Below the pieces are notes generated by a model, which saw only the letters and a program-made list of their open reading frames with translations, did not search any database and was not told the origin of the DNA. A stretch of 64,000 bases of DNA from Jacaranda mimosifolia (lineage: Eukaryota; Streptophyta; Magnoliopsida; Lamiales; Bignoniaceae): positions 6,727,001-6,791,000 of the forward strand of contig CM032127.1 of the NCBI GenBank assembly GCA_018894105.1, read 5' to 3'. Below are positions 51,202 through 62,439 of the stretch, in pieces. Positions within the stretch are counted from its first letter, which is position 1; each line of letters begins with the position of its first letter. The translations under genes were made by a program, and so were the position numbers.

Positions 51202-51653
51202 TGTTGGAATTTTATTCCAATATGTGGACTTCTATGAATTAAATTTATTTTTTAATAAAATAAAAACGGGTTAAATTAATACGGTTAATGGTATGGACTC
51301 ATAGGGCCTAATATTTTTGACCCAATGTTGTTATAGCCCTTTTTCTAAACAAACTTGGTATGACAGCTGGTGTAGGCCCAATCTTAGAGTCCTATGATGG
51401 GAGGGATTTCTAGGATTTTATCTTATATATATTGTGGCTAGGTTCCCTCTCCACTCCACGTTTTGATGTTGCTGTCCCATTAAAGCTGTCAAGTAGATTG
51501 TGTGAGAATGAGGGGAAGACTTAGCAATTAATTGTGAAATTTCAGGAATCATTGATCATCAATCCCATGGCTCAAACAGGTATGTAAATAAATCAATATT
51601 ATAGTGTTTTGATTTCATAGATACATGCATCTTGGGTTAATTAATATCTTACA
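51202..51653 (+). repeat. LTR a (left end of the copia array)
   Basis: TG...CA ends, followed by GT and the primer-binding site. It shares private variants with LTR e, for example AAATTTATTTTTTAATAAAA and TTAATTAATATCTTACA. Confidence 0.9.
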
Positions 51654-52119
51654 GTTGGTATCAGAGCCATATATCTATGAATCAAAAAACATAATAGATC
51701 TTAAATCTTTCGAAATTATAAAGAAAAATTTTTTATCCTTCTTTTGCATGTTAGAATGAAAGTCTTACACCTTACAGAATATCAACTTCGGTGACGAAGA
51801 AATTAGCGTGCGTGCGTTTGGCCTTGTTTAAATTGTAATCATGCATTGATATTACTTTCGATCAAAACCACACAATCAAACGGTGTCCCTTTTGGTTGTT
51901 TACTTTTCGTGGTAACAAAAGCAACTGAAGTTGGTGTTTGTCAAGAAATTGTTTTTCTTATATATGATTTAGTTTTCCGTTAAATTGATTATGCTTTGTT
52001 CATTCTGCGCTTATATTAATTACTATGTCTATAAATTACTTGTAAGTATAATTATAACGTAAAGAAGTAATCAGTAAATAATTGTGATAATTGATTGATT
52101 ATGGTAACTTGGTTATTGG

Positions 52120-52165
52120 ATATTATTATTATTATTATTATGATCATCATCATCATCATCATTAT
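52120..52165 (+). repeat. (ATT)n/(ATC)n microsatellite
   Basis: ATT units followed by ATC units, in the leader between LTR a and gag of the copia array. Confidence 0.9.
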
Positions 52166-52849
52166 TTTCTTTGTTGAGTTTTATTAGACCAAACAATGTC
52201 TTATTATACTTTTATTTGTTTTAGATCTTAATTGACATTTTAGACATAAAATATATTTGAGAGATGTTTGTAGTTAAAGAATTAAATTCTAGAACAACTT
52301 GAACACTAAATTTTTTTGTACAACTCCTAGAAGTACATATTGTTCTTGTACTTAATTTTATGGGAGTCTTGTATACATATTGCACGTGTGAAAGTTGGGC
52401 AATTAATTATTAAACTCGGTCATCTACTTATTTTATGGGTTAAAATAAATAATTACACCAAAGTGTTCTATTTATTGAGACTTGTAAAATTTGTGGTATG
52501 CATATTTCGAGTTGGTATTATTATGCATTCTTACCTGCCCAAAGGGGGTTAGATATGTGTGATAATTGGATTTATTACTGTGGAACATATTGATGGGGAT
52601 GTATTAATTTAGAAGATTTGTTTCCCAAAGGAGGCGATTCTTTCACAATTAGTATATCTCTGTACCGTTCTTGCATAAGAGGCCTTGTGTGTGTGGCATT
52701 CTCTGCCCAAAGGGGAGTTTGTCATGACTCATGAGGACTTTATGAGGAATTAAGCTCTATTGTTCTAAGCTTATTCTTGTGAATTGCCTATTATTGATGA
52801 GGTTTGTTGCATTCTTGCTGTTTTGGACAGTTACTGTGAATCTAAATAA

Positions 52850-53740
52850 TGGCAATGCCACTATTAAAGTGTTGAATGGTGAAAGTTATAAAAGATAGAA
52901 GCATGATATTGAGTTTGTTTTGGGATTAGCTAATATTGATATAGCTCTTCGAGAGGATCAACTTCCCCTACCTACTGATGTTCTTTCGACGCTGCAAAAG
53001 GAGCTTATGCTTAGTGGGAGAGGTCCAATTGCCTAAGTCTTCTAGCTATCAAAAGGTCTATTGGAGAGCATCTGGTTAATGCATTTCCTGAGACCAATAA
53101 TGCTAGGGAGTTTTATCACGCAGTAGGACAAAGGTATCAAGTGTCTGATAAGTTTGAGGCTGGGAATCTAATAAGTGATTTGGCAAGTATGAAGTATAAT
53201 AACTCTGGTGGGGTTCGGGAATATATTTTAAAAATGGTTCACATCCAATCCATACTCAAAGATCTTAATATTATCCTCCCTGATAATTATATTTTTCACA
53301 CCGCTCTCAATTCCTTGCCTATGGAATTCAGTCAAATCAAAACAGCCTATAACACCCAAAATGAGTCATGGAGTATTCTTGACCTTATCTCCAAATGCGT
53401 GTCTGAGGAAGAGAAAATTAAGAGCGAGAGTGGACAGACATTCTTGCTTGTTTCACATCCTAGTCCTAAATCTGGAAAGAGTCAAAATTTCTCCAACCCT
53501 AAGAAACCTCACTATTGTTCTCATAAAAGGGCTTAGAGTACTAACAAACATGGTAATGGTCAGACCCATAACCTAGGAGTCCAAAAATTTGGTTCTAAAA
53601 AGGGAAGTAAAATGTTACTTTTGTAATAAGCTGGGCTATAAGTGGTTTGAGTGTCATGATTTTCAAGCTTGGTTAGAAAAGAAGAAGCAAGAAGGGATTC
53701 ATAAACAAAAGGAAGCCAAGTAGAGAAGAGTCTAAGATTG
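52850..53740 (+). pseudogene. gag of the copia array
   Basis: Degenerate UBN2-type gag: LPLPTDVLSTLQKELMLSG-like text, stops, then an open stretch (53141-53536, e.g. LNSLPMEFSQIKTAYNTQNE). A zinc knuckle follows at about 53610-53665, CYFCNKLGYKWFEC, whose His is replaced by Tyr. Confidence 0.8.
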
Positions 53741-53790
53741 GAGTAGATATTGAAGCCCTAGCAGCAATAGAATATGTAGGAACCGTCATT

Positions 53791-54357
53791 TTGAACTTGA
53801 AATCTGGTTTTAAGCTTATTTTGGAAAATGTCTTTTATGTACTGACTTTTACTCGGAACTTAATTTCTATTTCTGTTTTGGATAATTTGGGCTATGATTT
53901 TTCTTTTGGAAAAGGAAAGGTTAATTTGATTTTAGATTCTAAAATTATTGGTTGCGGTAGCTTGTACAATGGCTTGTATATGTTGACCTTGGTTTCTAAT
54001 CAAATTTATTCTTCCTTCAATATTGAAAATATTGTGCCCAAAAGACCCCTAAGTAATGACAAATCTTCCATGTTATGGCATATACGTCTTGGCCATATTT
54101 CTAAAGATAGAATAGGAAGATTGATAAAAGCAAGCATTCTTCCTAGTCTTGATTTTGGGGACATGGAGATTTGTGTTGATTGTATAAGGGGAAAATTAAC
54201 TAAGTCCAAGAAAAAGGGTTCCACTCGTAGTTTTGACCTTTTGGAAATTATTCATACGGATATCTCTGGCCCATATATTCCTACCTTATGTGGTAATAAG
54301 TATTTTATCACCTTTATTGATGTTTTTTCTCGATATGGTTATATTTATCTTATATTG
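53791..54357 (+). pseudogene. Protease tail and truncated integrase of the copia array
   Basis: Open frame with LENVFYVLTFTRNLISISVL (end of protease), LWHIRLGHISKDRIGRLIKA (HHCC region) and LLEIIHTDISGPYIPT, IDVFSRYGYIYLI (start of the integrase core). It then runs without a break into the 3' non-coding region at about 54358. Most of integrase and all of RT and RNase H are deleted from this copy. The protease active-site segment is also missing. Confidence 0.85.
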
Positions 54358-54838
54358 TTTCTAGAAATTCACGTCTACAAGAAAATCATGGATTTTCTTG
54401 AGGTTTCCTATTGCTCAAGAGACCCATATCTTATAAGAAAATCAAATTTTCTTGGGATTTCATATAGTTTTAGAAATCCATGTCTTACAAGAAAATTAGA
54501 GGACCAACAATGAAATAGCATACATATTTGGGTCATATTTTAGTTGCTATTTCTTGCTACACCACCATGTCTGAATCCATGTCGGTGGAATTGCTTGTAT
54601 TTGTGACCATGGAAGGTTTTGTATTAATGAAAGATGCAATCACCGCCATGATCCAATATTAGTAATTTTTACTGGACCGGATTGTTTTGGTAGTCTTATC
54701 TCATTGCCGTATTTGTTTTCTTTAAATTGTGGCCACAGTCAAAATCTTTTTTTGTAATTTAGCCCGAGAGTCATTTTCTCAAACTTTATTTTTAATTTGT
54801 TTTTAAAATTACAATTAGTATTTGTCCAAGTGGGAGAA

Positions 54839-55285
54839 TGTTGGAATTTTATTCCAATATGTGGACTTCTATTAATTGGATTTGTTTTCTAATAAAATAA
54901 AAATGGGCTAAATTAATACGGTTAATGAGATGGACTTATAGGGCCTAATATTTTGACCCAATGTTGTTATAGCCCTTTTCTAAACAGACTTGGTATGACA
55001 GCTGGTGTAGGCCCAATCTTAGAGTCCTATGATGGGAGGAATTTCTAGGATTTTATCTTATATATATTGTGGCTAAATCCCCTCTCCACTCCACGTTTTG
55101 ATTTTGCTATCCCATTAAAGCTGTCAAGTTTATTGTGTGAAGGAGAGGAAGACCTAGCAATTAATCGAGAAATTTCGGAAATCATTGATCATCAACCCAT
55201 GGCTCAAACATGTATGTGAATAAATCAATATTATGGTATTTTGATTTCATAGATATATGCATCTTGGGTTTATTAATTTCTTACA
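54839..55285 (+). repeat. LTR b
   Basis: Preceded by the polypurine tract AAGTGGGAGAA. It ends TTACA and is followed by GTAA and then directly by LTR c. Confidence 0.9.
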
Positions 55286-55289
55286 GTAA

Positions 55290-55778
55290 TGTTGGAATTT
55301 TATTCCAATATGTGGACTTCTAGTAATTGGATTTGTTTTCTAATAAAATAAAAATAGGCTGAATTAATACGGTTAATGAGATGGACTTATAGGGCCTAAT
55401 ATTTCGACCCAATGTTGTTAAAGCCCTTTTCTAAACAGACTTGGTATGACAGCTGGTGTAAGCCCAATCTTAGAGTCCTATGATGGGAGGGATTTCTAGG
55501 ATCCCAATCTTAGAGTCCTATGATGGGAGGGATTTCTAGGATTTTGTCTTATATATATTGTGGCTAGGTCCCCTCTCCACTCCACGTTTTGATATTGCTA
55601 TCTCATTAAAGCTGTCAAGTATATTGTGTGAGAAGGAGAGGAAGACCTAGCAATTAATCGTGAAATTTCGGGAATCATTGATCATCAACCCATGGCTCAA
55701 ACAGGTATGTGAATAAATCAATATTATGGTATTTTGATTTCATAGATATATGCATCTTGGGTTTATTTATTTCTTACA
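55290..55778 (+). repeat. LTR c
   Basis: Carries a private ~40-bp tandem duplication (CCCAATCTTAGAGTCCTATG segment, about 55465-55545). Followed by GT and TGGTATCGGAGCC (primer-binding site). It is followed to 56582 by non-coding sequence with a (TG)n run (56126-56149). Confidence 0.9.
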
Positions 55779-56582
55779 GTTGGTATCGGAGCCGAATATC
55801 TATGAATCAGAATCCAATTTTGTTGATTGTATCTCCTTTTTTTTTTTACTTTGTTATTACGAATATTTTGAGTATATGTGTTGATAATTTTATGATTAAG
55901 AATGAGTGGTATCTATTTTTGGGTTTAAATCTTGAATCCAAACTATATATTGGGAAAACCTAACTGCAAAATTCAACATATACATATACGAGTACTTTTG
56001 GAATATATTTTGGCATGACCTTTTTAATATGGTTTCAATCTATTGGTTGTCTAATTGATTAGTTATTTTGTATTTTGATAAATTTAGTAATTGTTTTACA
56101 TAAGATTATGAAAACTATTGACCATATGTGTGTGTGTGTGTGTGTGTGTATCAAATGTGTAAGTAGATGGATTGATGCTTTTGATTTTAGCCAATGTATG
56201 GTGCGAAAATAGAATCTATTACTACAAGGTATTTCACATGGCGTTGGATTTAATTCCTCCCATTTCAGATTGAACAACAAAATAATTTTCAGTTTCTATA
56301 AAATGTTAGCACTAATATTTAAAATATTTGGCTCAAACAATAGCTTGCTAGTGGACAAAATTTTGTTAAGTTTGTTCTTTTTTTTAGTAGGCAGCTGACA
56401 TTTTTTGTTGTTGTTTTGCACCCAATTTTTTTCTAATTTTATGGCTTTATGAATTAAATGCGGCAATTAGTGTTTATGATGTTTTGCTGCATTTATCATG
56501 GGAATCATGTAAAGGGGTAGAGTTAGGCTTCAAACAGATTGATGAGTAGCTTGTCTTATTTTATCATAGCTAATGCCAGACG

Positions 56583-57955
56583 GTTTGTGTGAGAAGGAGA
56601 GGAAGACTTAGCAATTAATCGTGAAATTTCAGGACTTTTGATTGTTGATTCAATTTCTAGGCCGCTGAGGATTTATTGTGATAATGCTGCTGTTGTGTTC
56701 TTTTCAAGAAATAATAAGTCATCCAGTTCATCTAAACATGTAGAACTTAAATATCTTGCTATAAGAGACTTGGTTAAAAATGGCACCATCATGATAGAGC
56801 ATGTCGGTACCGACTCTATGCTAGCAAACCCTTTGACCAAGGGATTGAGGCATATTGTTTTCGAAAGACATGTAGAACACATGGGTATGATTAAGTCTTT
56901 TGATGTATTGAGTTAAGTGAGATATTTTTTCTTTTTTTCTAAATTGTTATAATATTGAGGCTTTTTGTTTTACTGATGCGAGATTTTATCCTTTTTATTG
57001 TCGATATATTTGTTATAATTGTGTGCACATATTGTGGTAATATCTCGCTGATATGTAGCTTGAGATTAGGTGTTGATCTTGAGAGTTGGGTATGTCTTAT
57101 GAATGACACCATGTTGTATTTAGTATTGAACGAGGCATACATGACTTCTTTTGAAGTTGGATTTTCTTGGAATTTCATATTGTTTCCAGAAATTCACGTC
57201 TACAAGAAAATCATCGATTTTCTTGGGGTTTCCTATTGCTCAAGAGACCCATATCTTATAAGAAAATCAAATTTTCTTGGGATTTCATATAGTTTTAGAA
57301 ATCCATGTCCTTACAAGAAAATTAGAGGACCAACAATGAAATAGCATACATATTTGGGTTATATTTTAGTTGCTATTTCTTGCTACACCACCATGTCTGA
57401 ATCCATGTCGGTGGAATTGCTGGTATATGTAACCATGGAAGGTTTTGTATTAATGAAAGATGCAATCACCGCCATGATCCAATATTAGTAATTTTTACTG
57501 GACCGGATTGTGTTGGTAGTCTTATCTCATTGCTGTATTTCTTTTCTTTAAATTGTGGCCACAGTCAAAATCCTTTTTGTAATTTAGCCCGAGAGTCATT
57601 TTCTCAAACTTTATTTTTAATTTGTTTTTAAAATTACAATTAATATTTGTTCAGGTGGGAGAATGTTGGAATTTTATTCCAATATGTGGACTTCTATTAA
57701 TTGAATTTGTTTTCTAATAAAATAAAAACGGGCTAAATTAATACGGTTAATGAGATGGACTCATAGGGCCTAATATTTTGACCCAATGTTGTTAAAGCCC
57801 TTTTCTAAACAGACTTGGTATGATAGCTGGTGTAAGCCCAATCTTAGAATCCTATGATGGGAGGGATTTCTAGGATTTTATCTTATATATATTGTGGCTA
57901 GGTCCCCTCTCCACTCCATGTTTTGATATTGCTATCCCATTAAAGCTGTCAAGTG
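56583..57955 (+). repeat. Tandem unit U1: LTR fragment, RNase H, 3' region, LTR d
   Basis: It starts with ~52 bp from the middle of the LTR (GGTTTGTGTGAGAAGGAGAG...), joined at a GGA microhomology to the C-terminal RNase H frame (56638-56916: PLRIYCDNAAVVFFSRNNKS, MLANPLTKGLRH). Then come the hairpin-rich 3' region, the polypurine tract and the first 291 bp of LTR d. RNase H is partial and orphaned. Confidence 0.88.
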
Positions 57956-59036
57956 GTTTGTGTGAGAAGGAGAGGAAGACTTAGCAATTAATCGTGAAAT
58001 TTTAGGACTTTTGGTTGTTGATTCAATTTCTAGACCGCTGAGGATTTATTGTGATAATGCTTCTGCTGTGTTCTTTTCAAGAAATAATAAGTCATCCAGT
58101 TCATCTAAACATGTAGAACTTAAATATCTTGCTGTAAAAGACTTGGTTAAAAATGGCACCATCATGATAGAGCATGTCGGTACCGGCTCTATGCTAGCAA
58201 ACCCTTTGACCAAGGGATTGAGGCATATTGTTTTCGAAAGACATGTAGAACACATGGGTATGATTAAGTCTTTTGATGTATTGAGTTAAGTGAGATATTT
58301 TTGTGTTTTTTCTAAATTGTTACAATATTGAGGCTTTTTGTTTTACTGATGCGAGATTTTATCCTTTTTATTGTCGATATATTTGTTATAATTTTGTGCA
58401 CATATTGTGGTTATATCTCTCTTGATATGTATCTTGAGATTAGGTGTTGATCCTGAGAGTTGGGTATGTCTTATAAATGACACCATGTTGTATTTAGTAT
58501 TGAACGAGGCATACATGACTTCTTTTGAAGTTGGATTTTCTTGGAATTTCATATTGTTTCTAGAAATTCACGTCTACAAGAAAATCATGGATTTTCTTGG
58601 GGTTTCCTATTGCTCAAGAGACCCATATTTTATAAGAAAATCAAATTTTCTTGGGATTTCATATAGTTTTAGAAATTCATGTCTTACAAGAAAATTAGAG
58701 GACCAACAATGAAATAGCATACATATTTGGGTCATATTTTAGTTGCTATTTCTTGCTACACCACCATGTCTGAATCCATGTCGGTGGAATTGCTGGTATA
58801 TGTGACCATGGAAGGTTTTGTATTAATGAAAGATGCAATCACCGCCATGATCCAATATTAGTAATTTTTACTGGACCGGATTGTGTTGGTAGTCTTATCT
58901 CATTGCCGTATTTCTTTTCTTTAAATTGTGGCCACAATCAAAATCCTTTTTGTAATTTAGCCCGAGAGCCATTTTCTCAAACTTTATTTTTAATTTGTTT
59001 TTAAAATTACAATTAATATTTGTCCAAGTGGGAGAA
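57956..59036 (+). repeat. Tandem unit U2: LTR fragment, RNase H, 3' region (followed by LTR e)
   Basis: Direct copy of U1 at an offset of 1,373 bp with only a few changes. The RNase H frame at 58011-58289 is still open (PLRIYCDNASAVFFSRNNKS). The same artificial LTR/RNase H junction is present, so the junction was made before the duplication. Confidence 0.88.
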
Positions 59037-59486
59037 TGTTGGAATTTTATTCCAATATGTGGACTTCTATTAATTAAATTTATTTTTTAATAAAATAAAA
59101 AGGGGCTAAATTAATACGGTTAATGGTATGGACTCATAGGGCCTAATATTTTTGACCAAATGTTGTTATAGTCCTTTTCTAAACAGACTTGGTATGACAG
59201 CTGGTGTAGGCCCAATCTTAGAGTCCTATGATGGGAGGAATTTCTAGGATTTTATCTTATATATATTGTGGCTAAATCTCCTCTCCACTCCACGTTTTGA
59301 TTTTGCTATCCCATTAAAGCTGTCAAGTTTATTGTGTGAGAAGGAGAGGAAGACCTAGCAATTAATCGTGAAATTTCGGGAATCATTGATCATCAACCCA
59401 TGGCTCAAACAGGTATGTAAATAAATCAATATTATAGTGTTTTGATTTCATAGATACATGCATCTTGGGTTAATTAATATCTTACA
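59037..59486 (+). repeat. LTR e (right end of the copia array), mosaic
   Basis: The outer parts carry the LTR a variants (AAATTTATTTTTTAATAAAA; ATAGTGTTTTGATTTC; TTAATTAATATCTTACA). The middle carries LTR b variants (GTGGCTAAAT; TTTTGATTTTGCTATCC; CAAGTTTATTGTG). Confidence 0.85.
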
Positions 59487-59549
59487 GTATATGATTATCA
59501 AGATGGACATATAGCAAATTTGTGAATGAATCATTTATTAGGAAATTGT

Positions 59550-59593
59550 GGGGGGACAACGGGGTGGGGGTGGGGGTAGGGGTGGAGGTGGGG
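59550..59593 (+). other. G-quadruplex-capable G tract
   Basis: Five runs of four or more G within 33 bp (59550-59555, 59561-59564, 59566-59570, 59572-59576, 59579-59582) with loops of 1-5 nt, then further G runs. It lies just beyond the 3' end of the MADS pseudogene and about 60 bp from the copia array. Confidence 0.75.
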
Positions 59594-59680
59594 TTTGAAA
59601 TTGAAATGACTACAAATTGGAGCCATACAATTTTATTTGACTATAGATTCCACTGGAAATGCTTAATTTTGGGATGGTAA

Positions 59681-61205
59681 CTAAGGATTGATGTCCTTGT
59701 GATGAGGACCACCCTTACCGTTTCCACCGCCAGTAGATGGATTTGAACCTGTGGAGGAAAATAATTATATTAAATATGAAATTGATCCATGCTTACACAG
59801 CAACAGATGGATACTGGGCCTGTGGAGGAACATGATATTGAATAGGAAAATGACCAGTTCCTCCGCCGCCATCGCCATCGCCGCCGCCGCCGCCGCCAGA
59901 CAGATATTGAGCCAGTTGAGGAACATATATAGTATTGGCCTTGAAACTCATGATCAGCTCCAATGGCCCCACTAGCTGGTGCATATGATGCACCAGGTGG
60001 AACATAATTGCCAGGTGCATCAGGAAAATTTGGAGCATTCTGTTGTTGTTGAAATGCTGACAAACATGATATCCTCCATTTTTCAGCTCCTCAATACGAT
60101 TGGTTACTTGAGAATGAAAGTTTCGGAACCATGCTATCCACTCATTAACTTGTTCTTCGCTTAGACTCTCGAGGGGGACTTGTTTCCACCACTCTTGGGG
60201 CAAAGTTCTATCAATCTAGGACAAATTGTAAAAATAAAATCGTGAATAAAGTTATTTTGTAAAAGATGATTGAAATTAAGGTAGAGGCAAAATTAAAATC
60301 ATAACTACATAAAATAAAATAAAAACAAAAAAAAACAATAAGGCTCGCCGAAAAGCACAGTCAGCACCGAAATATGCTTGCGTGGTGCTTGGCTGGCACG
60401 GCTTCATGCCTTGTCATGTGATGCGTGTATTTTGATAAAGAAATAATTGCAAAAATAGAACTATAAGTAATGCTATTTTGTAAAAGAGGATTGGAACTAA
60501 GGAGCATTAGAAAAGATAACCAAACTTAAGGACCTTTAAAATAAAGAAGCAGCAAAAAGATTAATTATCTTTTTTGCTACTCTTTAATTCCGATCCTTTT
60601 TCACAAAAATAACTTTACTTATGGTCCTATTTTGCAATTTTTTCTTTATCAAAATACATTGTCATATGACGATGCACAAAATTGTGCCAACCAAGCGCCA
60701 CGCAATCATATTCCAATACTGACTATGCTTTCCAATGAGTGTTGTCCTTTTTCTTTTATTTTTTTTATAGTTATGATCCTAATTTTACCACGACCTTATA
60801 CCCTCTTTTGCAAAATAATTTTATTTACGATCCCATTTTTACAATTTTTCCATCAATCTCATCTAAAAACCTTTCTCGTCTTTTAATCTCCTCTTTTAGC
60901 TTTTGGACCTCATCCAACCTTCTGTTGAGTTGTTCGATTCTAGCCCGAGTGCGAGCCTCGACAATTCTGTCAGAAGGACTAAATTGTTGATTTGGGTTTC
61001 TATAATCGGTCAACCACAGATTCCATGGATGGATGGAAGAATAAAAAAGGATTGTCAGTAAGAAAGAAGACAAAGTGTGCTCAGTTCACTGCCCTTCTTG
61101 TATATACCAAGACAACGTTTTGAAAACGTTGCGTATAAGTCATCTTAGTTTTCTATCCACTACCCTACTTGTAGGAATCCTCTGGCGACCCCTTGTTTGC
61201 CTCCC
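59681..61205 (-). pseudogene. Type I (M-alpha) MADS-box gene, dead and split by a foldback element
   Basis: Minus strand from 61205: GRQTRGRQRIP, then after a shift DDLYATFSKRCLGIYKKGSE and LSTLC, the core of a MADS domain. FFHPSMESVVDR follows, a one-base insertion, then FSPSDRIVEARTRARIEQLN and a coiled-coil stretch RRLDEVQKLKEEIKRRERFL. The reading frame continues on the far side of the insertion as DRTLPQEWWKQVPLESLSEE, then a Gln/Pro/Gly-rich tail (FQQQQNAPNF, VPPGASYAPASGA) and a stop (TAG 59683-59681, or an earlier one near 59793). Layout and lack of an intron fit M-alpha factors (AGL62/AGL61 relatives), which act in female gametophyte and endosperm. No start ATG, at least four shifts and the 633-bp insertion make it a pseudogene. 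Confidence 0.82.
60218..60850. mobile_element. 633-bp foldback element inside the MADS pseudogene
   Basis: The two arms (about 60218-60563 and 60565-60850) are inverted copies nearly to the centre, where AGCAAAAAGA faces TCTTTTTTGCT. Matching blocks include ATTGTAAAAATAAAATCGTG / ATTGTAAAAATGGGATCGTA and TTGCGTGGTGCTTGGCTGGC / TTGCGTGGCGCTTGGTTGGC. It is flanked by TATCAATCT (60209-60217) and CATCAATCT (60851-60859), a 9-bp target duplication with one change. No GT-AG intron borders fit, so it is not an intron. Confidence 0.88.
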
Positions 61206-62439
61206 AGATATCACTCAAGTTAAGAGATATTATAGAGAAAATAATTAGAAAGACAACTTTGTAATGTAAGAAAATGATTGAATACAATTTTTGTCATAGG
61301 ATGTGTTTATAGTAAAATGTGGCCAACCAAATTAAATTTTTTCAAAGTAATCAATATGATTCATTTTTCATCCTTTTTTGGCAAATTTATGTAATGTGTT
61401 AGGTATAAAGTCAAATTTCTTTGCATTCTGATCAAAAAATCTCTTGTGAGGTTGATGAATTTTGAGATTTTCAGTCAAAACATGTCTTACGAAAAAAATT
61501 AAAGGTGGGTTCATAAAAATTTTGCCAGGGTTAAATTAAGATTTTAAAGATTTTCTTTCTTCAACCTTTATAATTTGGAAAGGCAAACATATGATTATCC
61601 AAAATAAACTATATTATAACAATTACGTGTAGAATCTAATAATCAACTTTGAATCATATATTGTACGATATTAATATAATCAACAGTGAAATTATTCAAA
61701 TTGAATGAATTTGTGGACCATATATACACTGTCATTGAATGTTTACCAACCAACCAAATTAATTTTACATAATATAAGAAATGTGCTTATTGATTACAAT
61801 TATATAATTTTGACTATAAAAAGACTATCAATTGAATGTAATTTCTCAATATCAACCAAATCCTAATTTCTGATAATTTTGAATGTTTTTAATTATTAAA
61901 AGTATTCTAATTGGTGGGTGAAAAAAAATTAATGTTTGGTCAAAATTTAAAAAAGGCTATTAATAGACATATAAAAAAATTTAATTGGTTGGTAAACATT
62001 CAATAACAATGTATCATTTCAAAATTCATCAAATATTTTTTAAAAATTCAAATTACCCAAAAATTCAAAGAAAGATGTTCGTTGGCTACAATAGCTCAAT
62101 CTCAAATAAATGCTGCTCTCCATTTATTTTGAATTATTTTAAAAAATTAACGAATTTGAAAACTATATATATACATATATATACACACACAAATATATGG
62201 TCATTGAATGTTCACCAATAAATCAGCATTCAATCAAATTTACACTATATAATGTCGAAATTATGTCAATTGACTCCAATTGCTTAATTTTAACTATAGA
62301 TTTTGACAATTTTAAAATTCTTAATTATGACAATATGGGGCACATTCAATAACAATTAATATTGGTTTCCAAATTTTTCTTACCTCTATATAGAATTAAA
62401 AATTACTAAAATTAGTGATTCGTTAAACACTGCAATTAA
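61206..62439. other. AT-rich intergenic sequence, no gene seen
   Basis: It contains several variants of a GTTGGTAAACATTCAATAA / TCATTGAATGTTTACCAACC motif in both orientations (about 61732-61750, 61988-62006, 62203-62230), suggesting decayed inverted-repeat elements. No coding signal. Confidence 0.45.

Larger units (their letters stand above)
51202..59486 (+). mobile_element. Rearranged Ty1-copia array with five LTRs
   Basis: Same-strand LTRs: a 51202-51653, b 54839-55285, c 55290-55778, d 57665-57955 (5' part only) and e 59037-59486, all starting TGTTGGAATTTTATTCC. Tetranucleotide GTAT flanks the whole (51198-51201, 59487-59490). Internal parts: primer-binding site TGGTATCAGAGCC (51656) with broken gag and integrase up to LTR b; LTR c with its own primer-binding site (TGGTATCGGAGCC) and a non-coding stretch; then two tandem 1,373-bp units of LTR fragment, RNase H, 3' region and LTR. 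No RT is present. Confidence 0.88.

Noticed and set aside
56126..56149. CRISPR-like or other regular array near the (TG)n run
   Set aside because: Simple dinucleotide repeat; no spaced repeats of CRISPR form exist anywhere in the window.
60860..61073. A separate small coiled-coil gene on the minus strand, and another at 59793-60203
   Set aside because: Both are pieces of one MADS-box pseudogene separated by the foldback element.
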